From: Nocardioides daphniae
Lineage (GTDB): Bacteria > Actinomycetota > Actinomycetes > Propionibacteriales > Nocardioidaceae
NCBI RefSeq assembly: GCF_004777465.1
Contig: NZ_CP038462.1
Span: 1,798,001-1,862,000, forward strand
Direction: 5' to 3'
DNA: 64,000 nt
The notes beneath the pieces were generated by a model. It worked only from the letters and a program-made list of their open reading frames with translations, had not been told where the DNA came from and did not search any database. This document shows, in pieces, positions 47,915 through 56,890 of this stretch. The first letter of the stretch is position 1; every line of letters starts with the position of its first letter. Both the position numbers and the translations under genes were made by a program.

Positions 47915-48754
47915 GTGCTGCGCGGATTCCTGGGCCTGCTGAGCAGCAAGCCCCAGCACCCCACCGGTCCCGACGGGCGGATGCCGCTCGGTGACCACCT
48001 GAGGGAGCTGCGCGCCCGCTTGCTGCGCGCGGTGCTGGTCTTCATCGCCGTCTTCATCGTCTCGCTGTTCTTCTACGAGGACCTCCTCGAGCTCGTCATG
48101 CGGCCCTACAACGACGCCCGCGAGGTGCTCGGCCAGTCCGTCGAGACCAAGGCCTACGTCAAGGGCGCCACTGGCCCGCTGCTGCTCCAGCTCAAGCTCT
48201 GCGCAGTCGCCTCGATCGTCATCACGAGCCCGTACTGGCTCTACCAGATCTGGGCCTTCATCGTGCCCGGTCTGCACCGCCACGAGAAGAAGTGGTCGCG
48301 CATCTTCGCGGCCGTGGCCGGGCCGCTCTTCCTGGCAGGCGTGGCCATGGGCTACTACGTGCTCCCCAAGGGCCTCGAGGTGCTGATCGGCTTCACGCCG
48401 GCGGCCATGGAGAACCTCGTCGAGTTCGGCGAGTACTTCTCGTTCTTCACCCGCATGCTGCTGGTCTTCGGTGTGGCCTTCGAGATCCCGCTCTTCGTGG
48501 TCATGCTGAGCCTGGCTGGCATCGTGAGCGGCAAGACCCTGGGGCGCTACCGGCCGTGGATCATCGTCGGCACCTTCATCTTCGCCGCGGTCGCGACCCC
48601 CTCCACCGACCCCTTCTCCATGCTGATGCTGGCCCTGCCGATGCTCATGCTCTTCATGGCAGCCGAGATCCTGGCTCGCATCATCGACCGCTTCCGTGGT
48701 CGCAGGAAGGCGGCGGCCAACCAGTGGGCTGACGACGAGCTCTCCCCGCTGTGA
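47915..48754 (+). CDS. tatC: Sec-independent protein translocase subunit TatC
   Basis: TatC is the receptor for twin-arginine signal peptides. The 279 residues have six hydrophobic helices. The N-terminal MPLGDHLRELRARLLRAV contains the HLxELRxR signal-binding motif. SPYWLYQIWAFIVPGLHRHEKK and PSTDPFSMLMLALPMLMLFMAAEI are further conserved regions. GTG at 47915 is eight bases after tatA. No tatB is visible here. Confidence 0.93.
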   Translation: MLRGFLGLLSSKPQHPTGPDGRMPLGDHLRELRARLLRAVLVFIAVFIVSLFFYEDLLELVMRPYNDAREVLGQSVETKAYVKGATGPLLLQLKLCAVASIVITSPYWLYQIWAFIVPGLHRHEKKWSRIFAAVAGPLFLAGVAMGYYVLPKGLEVLIGFTPAAMENLVEFGEYFSFFTRMLLVFGVAFEIPLFVVMLSLAGIVSGKTLGRYRPWIIVGTFIFAAVATPSTDPFSMLMLALPMLMLFMAAEILARIIDRFRGRRKAAANQWADDELSPL

Positions 48755-49191
48755 CCTCAGCGCCGCTGCACCTCGTCGAGTCGGACCCCTTCGACCTGCC
48801 CGAGTGGCTGGGGGAGCGCGACGTTGTGTGGCGCCCCGAGCGCGGGCTGCGGACCGGGCACCTGGTGCCGGGCCACCTCTTCTCGCCCTCCGGCGTCGAG
48901 GTCGTCCCGGTCGCCTGCGACCTGCTCGCCGTCGACGAGGCCTACCCCGTCCCGGTGACGGGGCCCGAGGTCCGCGTGCGCGCCCACCAGGTGTGGAGGC
49001 ACGGACAGGTGTTGCTCACCACCCACGGCGAGCGCCTCACCCTGGCGGTCCCGGGCACCGAGTTCAGCGCCGACCTTGCGCTGGAGTGCCTCGACCGGCT
49101 CGCGCTGGCCGTGGGCGCCTCACCCGACAACTACTCGGCCCTGCTGCGGATCGGGCAGCGCCGCGGACGCGGAAGGCGTTCCACGGGTTAG
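48751..49191 (+). CDS. conserved hypothetical protein between tatC and lipid kinase gene
   Basis: I do not recognise this 146-residue protein. It starts with MTSAPLHLVESDPFDLPEWLGERD. It has a beta-rich core (VVWRPERGLRTGHLVPGHLF, VVPVACDLLAVDEAYPVPV) and a C-terminal helix (DLALECLDRLALAVGA), then a short basic tail. There is no signal peptide or membrane helix. Its GTG overlaps the tatC stop (GTGA), so the two are translationally coupled. Its TAG stop forms the next gene's -10 hexamer. Confidence 0.75.
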   Translation: MTSAPLHLVESDPFDLPEWLGERDVVWRPERGLRTGHLVPGHLFSPSGVEVVPVACDLLAVDEAYPVPVTGPEVRVRAHQVWRHGQVLLTTHGERLTLAVPGTEFSADLALECLDRLALAVGASPDNYSALLRIGQRRGRGRRSTG

Positions 49192-49194
49192 TGT
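49189..49194 (+). promoter_or_regulatory. -10 hexamer of lipid kinase gene, overlapping the upstream stop codon
   Basis: TAGTGT ends seven bases before the GTG at 49202. Its TAG is the stop codon of the upstream gene. Confidence 0.5.
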
Positions 49195-49201
49195 CCCTCG
49201 C

Positions 49202-50083
49202 GTGAGCGCCCCCATCCGCGAAGTCGCCCTGATCGCCAATCCGTCGTCGGGGCGTGGCCGAGGGGGGCGTGTGCGCACCCAGGTGGCGGCCCGGCTCAGG
49301 GCCGGCGGTCTTCGCGTCCGAGACCTCTGGGCCCGCGACCCGGAGCACTTCGTCGAGCTGGCTCGGGCTGCCGTGCGTGACGGCGTCGACGGCCTCGTCG
49401 TCTGTGGCGGTGACGGGACCTTCCACCTCGGACTCCAGGCCGTCGCTGGCACCGACACCCCCATCGGCCTCGTCCCGGCGGGCACGGGCAACGACGTGGC
49501 CCGCTACTTCGGCGTCCCGCGGCGCGACCCCGACGCCGCCGCCGACCTCGTCGTGGCCGGGCGTACGCGGAGCAGCGACCTCGCTCGCACCGGCGACCGC
49601 TGGTTCATGACCGTGCTCGCTGCCGGTTTCGACGCCGTGGTCAACGAGCGCGCCAACCGGATGACCTGGCCCCGTGGGCAGATGCGCTACAACATCGCCA
49701 CCGTCGCCGAGCTGCGGACCTTCTCGCCGCTGCCCTACGTGCTCGACCTCGACGGCACCACCGTCGAGCTCGACGCGATGCTGGTGGCGGTCGGCAACGG
49801 GCCCTCCTTCGGCGGGGGCCTGCGGATCTGTGAGGGCGCTGACCTGCACGACGGGCTCCTCGACGTGGTGGTGATCAAGCCGCTGTCCCGACTCGAGCTG
49901 GTGCGCACCTACCCGAAGCTCTTCTCGGGCACCCACGTCACGCACCCGCAGTACGAGCACCACCGGGTCCGCCGCGTCACCGTGGCCGCCCCCGGCGTGG
50001 TCGGTTATGCGGACGGGGAGAGACTGGGAGCGCTGCCGTTGACCGTCGAGTGCGTCCCCGACGCTGTGAAGGTGTTCTCATGA
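49202..50083 (+). CDS. diacylglycerol kinase catalytic-domain protein (YegS/DgkB family)
   Basis: This 293-residue lipid kinase has VALIANPSSGRGRGG at the start, VVCGGDGTFHLGL near residue 65 (catalytic GGDGT) and LVPAGTGNDVARYFGVP near 90. The C-terminal domain (MLVAVGNGPSFGGGLRICEGADLHDGLLDVVVI) completes the fold. It phosphorylates diacylglycerol or a related lipid; which one is not clear. The GTG at 49202 is just upstream of the conserved domain. It overlaps helY at its stop. Confidence 0.88.
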   Translation: MSAPIREVALIANPSSGRGRGGRVRTQVAARLRAGGLRVRDLWARDPEHFVELARAAVRDGVDGLVVCGGDGTFHLGLQAVAGTDTPIGLVPAGTGNDVARYFGVPRRDPDAAADLVVAGRTRSSDLARTGDRWFMTVLAAGFDAVVNERANRMTWPRGQMRYNIATVAELRTFSPLPYVLDLDGTTVELDAMLVAVGNGPSFGGGLRICEGADLHDGLLDVVVIKPLSRLELVRTYPKLFSGTHVTHPQYEHHRVRRVTVAAPGVVGYADGERLGALPLTVECVPDAVKVFS

Positions 50084-52848
50084 GCTCTCCCTCCGAGGCG
50101 TACTCCAAGTTCCGTGCCGGGCGCGCCCACCCGGCCGTGGCCGAGTTCGTCGACCTCTACCCCTTCGGGCTCGACGACTTCCAGGTCCGCGCCTGCCGCG
50201 AGATCGAGGACGGCCACGGCGTCCTGGTCGCCGCGCCGACCGGGTCCGGCAAGACCGTGGTGGGCGAGTTCGCCGTCCACCTCGCGCTGCGCGAGGGGCG
50301 CAAGTGCTTCTACACGACCCCCATCAAGGCGCTGTCGAACCAGAAGTACCACGACCTCGTGGCCCGTCACGGCAGCGAGAACGTCGGCCTGCTGACCGGC
50401 GACAACTCGGTGAACGGCGAGGCGCCCATCGTCGTGATGACCACCGAGGTCCTGCGCAACATGCTGTACGCGGGGTCCCGCACGCTGCTGCAGCTCGGCT
50501 ACGTGGTGATGGACGAGGTGCACTACCTGGCCGACCGTTCCCGTGGTGCCGTGTGGGAGGAGGTCATCATCCACCTGCCCGAGTCGGTGCAGGTCGTCTC
50601 CCTCTCGGCCACCGTCTCCAACGCCGAGGAGTTCGGCGAGTGGCTGCAGACCGTGCGCGGATCGACCACGACGATCGTCGAGGAGAAGCGGCCGGTCCCG
50701 CTCTTCCAGCACGTGATGCTCGGGCGTCGCATCCTCGACCTGTTCGCGAGCTCCGACGTCGACGCCAGCGCCGGCTTCGTCAAGGAGGGGGCGCCGGTCA
50801 ACGGTGAGCTCCTGCGGGTCGCCCGTGACGACTTCGCCAGCGCACGCCTGATGCGCGACCGCCGCGCACCCAAGGGCAAGGGGCGCCCCTCGGGCGGACG
50901 ACAGGTGGGCAACGGCCGGCGCGTCTGGATCCCGAGCCGCGTCGACGTCGTCGACCGGCTGGAGCGGGAGAACCTGCTCCCGGCCATCGTCTTCATCTTC
51001 AGCCGCGTGGGCTGCGACGCGGCGGTCTCGCAGCTGCTCCAGGCCAACGTACGTCTCACGTCGCCCGAGGAGCGCGACGCCATCTACGAGATCGCCCAGG
51101 AGACCGCGCGCTCCCTGCCGGCCGAGGACCTCTCCGTCCTGGGCTACCACGAGTTCCTGGAGGGGCTCACCCGCGGCGTCGCCGCCCACCACGCCGGGAT
51201 GCTGCCAGCCTTCAAGCACCTCGTCGAGCAGCTCTTCGTACGAGGCCTGGTCAAGGTCGTCTTCGCGACCGAGACCTTGGCGCTGGGCATCAACATGCCC
51301 GCCCGCACGGTCGTCATCGAGAAGCTCTCGAAGTGGAACGGCGAGACGCACGCCGACCTGTCGCCGGGGGAGTACACCCAGCTCACCGGACGCGCCGGAC
51401 GGCGCGGGCTCGACGTCGAGGGCCACGCAGTCGTCCTGTGGCAGCCGGGCATGAACCCCGCCGAGCTCGCGGGCCTCGCCTCCACCCGCACCTACCCGCT
51501 CCGTTCGTCCTTCAGGCCGTCGTACAACATGGCGGTCAACCTCGTGCACCAGTTCGGCCGCGAACGCTCCCGCGAGCTGTTGGAGCTCTCCTTCGCGCAG
51601 TTCCAGGCCGACCGTGCCGTCGTCGGCCTCGCGCGCCAGCTGCGCAAGGCCGAGGAGGCGCTCGACGGCTACGCCGAGGCGGCGACCTGCCACGTCGGCG
51701 ACTTCATGGAGTACGCAGCGTTGCGGCGGGAGATCTCCGACGTCGAGAAGGCAGCCTCCCGGGCGCGCCGTGCGGACCGCAGGGCCGAGGCGATGGCCTC
51801 GCTCGCCACCCTGCGCACCGGTGACGTGATCGAGGTGCCGGCCGGCAAGTTCTCGGGGTGGGCGGTCGTGGTCGACCCGGGCCTGGGCAACCCTGACGAG
51901 CCGCGCCCCTACGTGCTCACCCTGGACCGCCACGCACGCCGTCTCGCGCCGATGGACTTCCCGGTGCCGGTGGAGGCGCGGACCAGGCTCAAGGTGCCGA
52001 GGGCGTTCAACGGCCGCAACCCGGCCAACCGACGTGACCTGGCGATGGCCCTCCAGGCCCGGGTGAAGGGTCTCGAGCGGAGCCGGCCGCGCAAGGGCGG
52101 CGGCAGTGACCCGGCGGTGGACGCCCAGCTCGACGAGCTGCGACGTCGGCTCAAGACGCACCCGTGCCACCAGTGCCCCGAGCGGGAGGATCACAGCCGC
52201 TGGGCCGAGCGTTGGTTCAAGCTCTCGCGTGACGCCGACACGCTCCGCCGTCGGGTCGAGAACCGCACCAACACCGTCGCCCGCACCTTCGACCGCGTCT
52301 GTACGGTCCTGACGGCGCTGCACTACCTCGACGGCGACACCGTCACCGAGCGTGGGCGGCACCTGATGCGGATCCACTCCGAGCTTGACCTGGTGGCTGC
52401 GGAGGCCCTGCGCGAGGGCACCTGGGAGAACCTCACACCGGCCGAGCTGGCCGGGGCGCTCTCGGCCCTCGTCTTCGAGGCGCGGCGTGCCGACGAGGGC
52501 TCGGCGCCTCGCGAGGCCAACGCGGCGGTCCAGCAGGCGTTGCGCGACACGGTCCGGCTGTGGCGCGAGCTCGACCACCTGGAGAAGGACCACCACCTCG
52601 ACTTCCTGCGCCAGCCCGACCCTGGGTTCGCCTGGGCGGCCTGGCGCTGGGCCGAGGGTGACGACCTGGACGACATCCTGGACGGGACCGGGCTGTCGGC
52701 CGGTGACTTCGTGCGGCTGGTCAAGCAGCTGCTCGACCTGACCGGCCAGATCGCCGAGGCGGCGGTGGGCACGCCGCTGCGGCGCACGGCGCGGGAGACG
52801 ACCCAGCTGCGCCGCGGGGTGGTCGCGCTCTCCATGGCGGGGGAGTGA
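50080..52848 (+). CDS. helY: DEAD/DEAH-box helicase HelY (Ski2-like)
   Basis: This is a 922-residue superfamily 2 helicase. It shows Q-like FQVRACREIE, motif I VAAPTGSGKT near residue 55, motif Ia TTPIKALSNQKY, motif II VVMDEVHYLADR near 145, motif III SLSATVSNA, motif IV region IVFIFSRVGCD, and motif VI YTQLTGRAGRRGLD near 425. The C-terminal half includes a CHQCPERE cysteine pair. It matches mycobacterial HelY (Rv2092c), which is also near tatC. It probably acts on RNA or DNA-RNA structures. Its ATG overlaps the upstream stop (ATGA). Confidence 0.92.
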   Translation: MSSPSEAYSKFRAGRAHPAVAEFVDLYPFGLDDFQVRACREIEDGHGVLVAAPTGSGKTVVGEFAVHLALREGRKCFYTTPIKALSNQKYHDLVARHGSENVGLLTGDNSVNGEAPIVVMTTEVLRNMLYAGSRTLLQLGYVVMDEVHYLADRSRGAVWEEVIIHLPESVQVVSLSATVSNAEEFGEWLQTVRGSTTTIVEEKRPVPLFQHVMLGRRILDLFASSDVDASAGFVKEGAPVNGELLRVARDDFASARLMRDRRAPKGKGRPSGGRQVGNGRRVWIPSRVDVVDRLERENLLPAIVFIFSRVGCDAAVSQLLQANVRLTSPEERDAIYEIAQETARSLPAEDLSVLGYHEFLEGLTRGVAAHHAGMLPAFKHLVEQLFVRGLVKVVFATETLALGINMPARTVVIEKLSKWNGETHADLSPGEYTQLTGRAGRRGLDVEGHAVVLWQPGMNPAELAGLASTRTYPLRSSFRPSYNMAVNLVHQFGRERSRELLELSFAQFQADRAVVGLARQLRKAEEALDGYAEAATCHVGDFMEYAALRREISDVEKAASRARRADRRAEAMASLATLRTGDVIEVPAGKFSGWAVVVDPGLGNPDEPRPYVLTLDRHARRLAPMDFPVPVEARTRLKVPRAFNGRNPANRRDLAMALQARVKGLERSRPRKGGGSDPAVDAQLDELRRRLKTHPCHQCPEREDHSRWAERWFKLSRDADTLRRRVENRTNTVARTFDRVCTVLTALHYLDGDTVTERGRHLMRIHSELDLVAAEALREGTWENLTPAELAGALSALVFEARRADEGSAPREANAAVQQALRDTVRLWRELDHLEKDHHLDFLRQPDPGFAWAAWRWAEGDDLDDILDGTGLSAGDFVRLVKQLLDLTGQIAEAAVGTPLRRTARETTQLRRGVVALSMAGE

Positions 52849-52878
52849 CGGGCGCCGAAAGGCGTCGGAGGGGTGTGG

Positions 52879-52884
52879 CAGGCT
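52879..52884 (+). promoter_or_regulatory. possible -10 hexamer of exonuclease gene
   Basis: CAGGCT ends seven bases before the ATG at 52892. The first base is C and not T. Confidence 0.35.
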
Positions 52885-52891
52885 GACCGCC

Positions 52892-53815
52892 ATGAGCGAC
52901 CAGCGCCTCCTCCTGCTCGACACCGCGTCGTTGTACTTCCGCGCCTTCTTCGGCGTCCCCGACACGATGAAGGCGCCCGACGGCACGCCGGTCAACGCCG
53001 TGCGCGGGCTGATGGACTTCATCACCCGCCTGGTCGAGGAGTACGAGCCCACGCACCTGGTCTGCTGCTGGGACGACGACTGGCGCCCGCAGTGGCGCGT
53101 CGACCTCGTGCCGACGTACAAGTCGCACCGCGTCGTCGAGGAGGTGCCGGGGCCGGCCCCCGACGTCGAGGAGGTGCCCGACCCGCTGCAGGTCCAGGTG
53201 CCGATCATCCGCGACGTCCTGGCTGCGTACGGGATCGCGGTGCGAGGCGTGCCCGCGATGGAGGCCGACGACGTGATCGGCACGCTGGCCACCGACGCCG
53301 GAATGCCCGTCGACATCGTCACCGGTGACCGCGACCTCTTCCAGCTCGTCGACGACCCCGCCGAGGTGCGGGTGCTCTACACGGCGCGCGGGGTGGGCCG
53401 CCACGAGCGGGTCGACGAGGAGTGGGTGCGCGCGAAGTACGGCGTCGAGGCCCACCAGTACGCCGCCTTCGCCACGATGCGGGGCGACGCCTCCGACGGC
53501 CTCCCGGGCGTGGCAGGCGTGGGGGAGAAGACGGCTGCCGCGCTGCTCGCCCAGTTCGGTTCCCTGGACGCGATCGTGGCGGCCGCCCAGGACGACGCCT
53601 CCGCGATGGCGCCCGGGCCCCGGCGCAAGGTGCTGGCCGCCCTCGACTACCTGGCCGTCGCTCCCACCGTCGTCGCGGTCCGTCGCGACCTCGACGTCGA
53701 CCGCTCCGGGCTGGAGCGGCCGAGGGGCGCTGCCTCCCCGGAGATGGTCGTGGAGCTGGAGGCGGCCTGGGGCCTTGGCTCATCGGTCGAACGGTTGAAC
53801 GCCGCGCTCTCCTGA
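52892..53815 (+). CDS. 5'-3' exonuclease (PolA N-terminal-like)
   Basis: This 307-residue FEN/PIN-like nuclease is a free-standing relative of the 5' nuclease domain of DNA polymerase I. Metal-binding acids are seen in LLLDTASLYFRAFFG, MEADDVIGTLAT and VTGDRDLFQLVDDP. The helix-hairpin-helix MRGDASDGLPGVAGVGEKTAAALL binds DNA. It corresponds to mycobacterial Rv2090. The role is probably in primer removal or repair. Confidence 0.9.
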   Translation: MSDQRLLLLDTASLYFRAFFGVPDTMKAPDGTPVNAVRGLMDFITRLVEEYEPTHLVCCWDDDWRPQWRVDLVPTYKSHRVVEEVPGPAPDVEEVPDPLQVQVPIIRDVLAAYGIAVRGVPAMEADDVIGTLATDAGMPVDIVTGDRDLFQLVDDPAEVRVLYTARGVGRHERVDEEWVRAKYGVEAHQYAAFATMRGDASDGLPGVAGVGEKTAAALLAQFGSLDAIVAAAQDDASAMAPGPRRKVLAALDYLAVAPTVVAVRRDLDVDRSGLERPRGAASPEMVVELEAAWGLGSSVERLNAALS

Positions 53816-53821
53816 GCGCAT

Positions 53822-53827
53822 TACCCT
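53822..53827 (+). promoter_or_regulatory. -10 hexamer, leaderless start of Lrp/AsnC gene
   Basis: TACCCT ends six bases before the GTG at 53834. Confidence 0.55.
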
Positions 53828-53833
53828 GACCCC

Positions 53834-54284
53834 GTGAACTCTCCGCAGATCGAAGCCACCGACCGCCAGATCCTTCGTTGCTGGCTGGCGACGGCCGGAT
53901 GTCTTTCACCGCGCTCGGGAAGGCCACCGGGCTGTCGACCTCGGCGGTGCACCAGCGGGTGAAGCGGCTCGAGCAGCGCGGGTGATCAAGGGCTACGGCG
54001 CCACGATCGACCACGAGCAGCTCGGACGTTCACTCACGGCCTTCGTGTCGATCACGCCGTTCGACCCGTCGCAGCCCGACGACACCCCCGAGCGGCTGCG
54101 CGACCTCGCCGAGGTCGAGTCGTGCTGGTCGGTGGCGGGCGCCGAGTCCTACATCCTCAAGATCCGGGTGGAGAACCCGTCCGCGCTGGAGGACCTGCTC
54201 GCCAGGATCCGGGCCGCCGCCAACGTCGCGACCCGGACCACCGTGGTCCTGACGACCTTCTTCGAGAACCGCCCCGCCGAGTGA
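53834..54284 (+). CDS. Lrp/AsnC family transcriptional regulator, two frameshifts
   Basis: The protein is about 150 residues. IEATDRQILR is the start of the winged helix in the first frame, MSFTALGKATGLSTSAVHQRVKRLEQRG the recognition region in the second, and VIKGYGATIDHEQLGRSLTAFVSI the ligand-binding RAM domain in the third. One missing base at about 53888-53891 and one in the GGG at 53980-53982 explain both breaks. It converges with kamA and lies next to the lysine-degradation cluster; a role as its lysine-sensing regulator is likely but inferred. Confidence 0.82.
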
Positions 54285-54286
54285 GG

Positions 54287-54313
54287 CACGTGGGTGCCCA
54301 CGGCACCCACGTG
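54287..54313. terminator. bidirectional terminator between Lrp/AsnC gene and kamA
   Basis: CACGTGGGTGCC and GGCACCCACGTG pair perfectly around a three-base loop. An outer GTGAG/CTCAC pair may extend the stem. Confidence 0.75.
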
Positions 54314-54318
54314 TGGGC

Positions 54319-55694
54319 TCACGACTGGTTGGCCGACCACCACCGGCGCCCCTCCTCGGGGAGCGTGTGGATCGGGTCGTAGTAGGGGTAGGGACGCGCC
54401 AGGGCGTCGTCCCCTCCTCGAGGGCGGTCAGGTAGTTCTTCGTCCAGTACGAGACGCCGCGCTCGGTGTCGTACGAGTGGACCTGGTGCACCCAGCGCTT
54501 GCCGACGAACGGCACGTCGCAGACGATGCGCGGTGTGGCGAAGCCCGGCAGGTATCCCATGATCTCGTGCTGCAGCGACTGGGCCTGGGCCACCGAGACC
54601 CGCCAGTGCTCGGCGTTGGGGATCATGTCGCACATGTAGAAGTAGTACGGCGTGACGCCGGCGTCGTCGAGCAGGGCGAAGCTCAGGTCGAGCAGGTCGT
54701 GGGCAGTGGTGTTCACCCCGTCGAGCAGGACGCCCTGGTTGCGCACGTCGCGCAGCCCCGCGTCGAGCACCGCGCGGGATGCCTTGGCGACCAGGGGGGT
54801 GACCTGGTTGGCGTGGTTGGTGTGGGTGTGCAGGGCGAGCTGGACACCGCGTGACTTGGCCACGTCGCAGACCCGCGCGAGCCCGTCGAGCAGGCGGGGC
54901 TCCAGCCAGTGCTGGGGCAGGCCGATCAGCGCCTTCGTCGCCAGGCGTACGTCACGGATCGACTCGACGGTCAGGAGCTCCATCAGGAAGGACTCCAGCC
55001 GCGGCCACGGCATGTTGGCCACGTCGCCGCCGGAGACCACCACGTCGCGGACCCCGGGGGTGGCGCGCAGGTGGTCGAGCATCGCGGCCAGGCGGTCGAC
55101 GGGCTTCGCGGTGAACTTCAGCTTCTCCACCGTCGGGGTCGAGGTGCCCACCAGGTCCATGCGGGTGCAGTGGCCGCAGTACTGGGGGCAGGTGGGCAGC
55201 AGCTCGGCCAGCACCTTCGTTGGGTAGCGGTGGGTGAGTCCCTCGACCGCCCACATGTCGTGCTCGTGGAGCGAGTCGCGGGTGGCGAGGGGGTGCGACG
55301 GCCAGTCGCTGCGCCGGTCGGAGTGCACCGGGATCATGTAGCGACGGACCGGGTCGGCATGGAAGGCCTCGGTCCACGACCCCGCACCGCTCGCCTCCAC
55401 GGTGGGCACCATCGTGTTGACCATGTGCGGCGGCACGAGCATCGACATCGTCGCGAACTCGCGGCGGTCGCGCTCCAGGTCGTCGTAGAAGCTGTCGGCG
55501 ACCCGGTCGCCCAGGACCGCCCGCAGCTGGGCGGGATCCTTCACGCAGTGGGCGCGCTGCCACTGCACGTCGGTCCACTCCGCCTCCGTCACCGCGCTCC
55601 AGCCGGGGAAGCGACGCCAGTCGGGCTCGACGAGCGCACGCCGGGCGTACGAGTAGGGCTGCGGCGGGCGGTGGGCAACGGGGGCAGTGGTCAT
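54319..55694 (-). CDS. kamA: lysine 2,3-aminomutase, frameshifted
   Basis: KamA converts L-lysine to L-beta-lysine using a [4Fe-4S] cluster, S-adenosylmethionine and PLP. The protein is about 458 residues. The radical-SAM motif is in LPTCPQYCGHCTRMD (CxxxCxxC), and VVVSGGDVANMPW and the PLP-binding region around HTHTNHANQVTPL and NQGVLLDGVN are conserved. The frame breaks at 54411-54414 (CCCC on the plus strand; one base missing), after which PYPYYDPIHTLPEEGRRWW ends the protein. The ATG at 55694 follows GAGGAGG. It is divergent from kdd. Confidence 0.9.
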
Positions 55695-55837
55695 CGAAGG
55701 GCCTCCTCGACACGCGGGACCGTGCCGTGTTCGTGATTGTGATCCATCTCTCGTTCTGCCAGAGTAGGCGTAGATCCTGCGGCTTGACTATTCATACGCC
55801 GCAAGTCTTTTTGTTTGCGAGTAGATCAGGAGAAGCA
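55695..55837. promoter_or_regulatory. divergent control region of the lysine-degradation genes
   Basis: This 143-base region between kamA and kdd is clearly richer in A and T than its surroundings. TGCGGC (55778-55783) and GCCGCA (55798-55803) form an inverted repeat around an AT-rich centre that contains TTGACT, a shape usual for Lrp/AsnC sites. An AGGAG at 55828-55832 serves kdd. No clear -10 hexamer is seen for either side. Confidence 0.45.
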
Positions 55838-56890
55838 ATGGCGCTGGATCTCGCAGCCGACCCGCTCGGCCTGCACCGCGTCCTCGACGGGGCGCTGCTC
55901 CCGCAGGCCGCCCGACGACTGGACCCCCGACCCGAGCTGTGGCCGGACGAGGTCCGGGTCCGGGTCGAGCGGCTCAACCTCGACGCGGCGTCGCTGCACC
56001 AGCTGCGGCAGGCCCACGACGACGACCCCGACGCCGTGCGCGCCGCCGTGCGCGAGATCATCGCCAGCCGCGGCAAGATGCAGAACCCGGTGACCGGCTC
56101 CGGCGGGATGCTCCTCGGCACGGTGGAGGAGGTCGGTCCTGACTCGCCCCTCGGCCTGGAGGTGGGCGACCGGATCGCCTCCCTGGTCTCCCTGACGCTC
56201 ACCCCGCTGGTGGTCCACGACGCCCTGGCCCTCTGGGACGGACGGAGCGAGCAGGTGCCCTGCTCGGGCCACGCGATCCTCTTCGGACGCTCGGTGGCAG
56301 CCGTCCTGCCCGACGACCTGCCCGAGTCCCTCAGCCTGGCCGTGATGGACGTCTGCGGCGCCCCGGCCCTCGTACGCCGCGTGGTCACCCAGCACCGGAC
56401 GTCGTACGCGAAGGACCCGGTCGTGCTCGTGCTCGGCGCCGCGGGCAAGTCGGGCTCGCTGTCCGTCGCCGCCGCACGCGAGGCAGGCGCGGGACGCGTC
56501 GTCGGCCTCGTGCCCACCCGCCAGGAGGCCCACCAGCTGGAGCAGGCCGACCTCTGCGACGACGTCGTGGTCGCCGACGCCCGTGAACCGCTCGCGGTGC
56601 GCGACGCCGTGCGGGAGGCGACCGGAGGGCAGGCCGACGTCACGGTCGTCTGCGTCGACGTGCCCGACTGCGAGGGTGGCGCCATCCTTGCCACCGCCGA
56701 CGGCGGCACCATCGTCTTCTTCTCCATGGCCACCTCCTTCTCCGCGGCTGCGCTGGGCGCCGAGGGGATGGCCGCCGACGTCACCATGCTGATCGGCAAC
56801 GGCTTCGTGCCCGGCCACAGCGACTACGCGCTCCACCTCGTCCGTTCCGTCCCGGGAGTGCGCTCCCTCTTCGAGAGGAGGCACCCGTGA
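55838..56890 (+). CDS. kdd: L-erythro-3,5-diaminohexanoate dehydrogenase
   Basis: Kdd oxidatively deaminates 3,5-diaminohexanoate to 5-amino-3-oxohexanoate with NAD(P). The 350 residues show an N-terminal catalytic domain (DEVRVRVERLNLDAASLHQL, GKMQNPVTGSGGMLLGTV) and a Rossmann domain (VVLVLGAAGKSGSLSVAAAREAGA). The AGGAG site before the ATG at 55838 decides the start; the frame is open further upstream through the control region. The call rests on the family pattern plus the kamDE genes that follow directly. Confidence 0.87.
   Translation: MALDLAADPLGLHRVLDGALLPQAARRLDPRPELWPDEVRVRVERLNLDAASLHQLRQAHDDDPDAVRAAVREIIASRGKMQNPVTGSGGMLLGTVEEVGPDSPLGLEVGDRIASLVSLTLTPLVVHDALALWDGRSEQVPCSGHAILFGRSVAAVLPDDLPESLSLAVMDVCGAPALVRRVVTQHRTSYAKDPVVLVLGAAGKSGSLSVAAAREAGAGRVVGLVPTRQEAHQLEQADLCDDVVVADAREPLAVRDAVREATGGQADVTVVCVDVPDCEGGAILATADGGTIVFFSMATSFSAAALGAEGMAADVTMLIGNGFVPGHSDYALHLVRSVPGVRSLFERRHP

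Noticed and set aside
50005..53322. 1105-codon open frame opposite the lipid kinase end, helY and exonuclease genes
   Set aside because: Low-complexity His/Asp/Val/Gly-rich product with no motif. Three well-conserved genes occupy the other strand.
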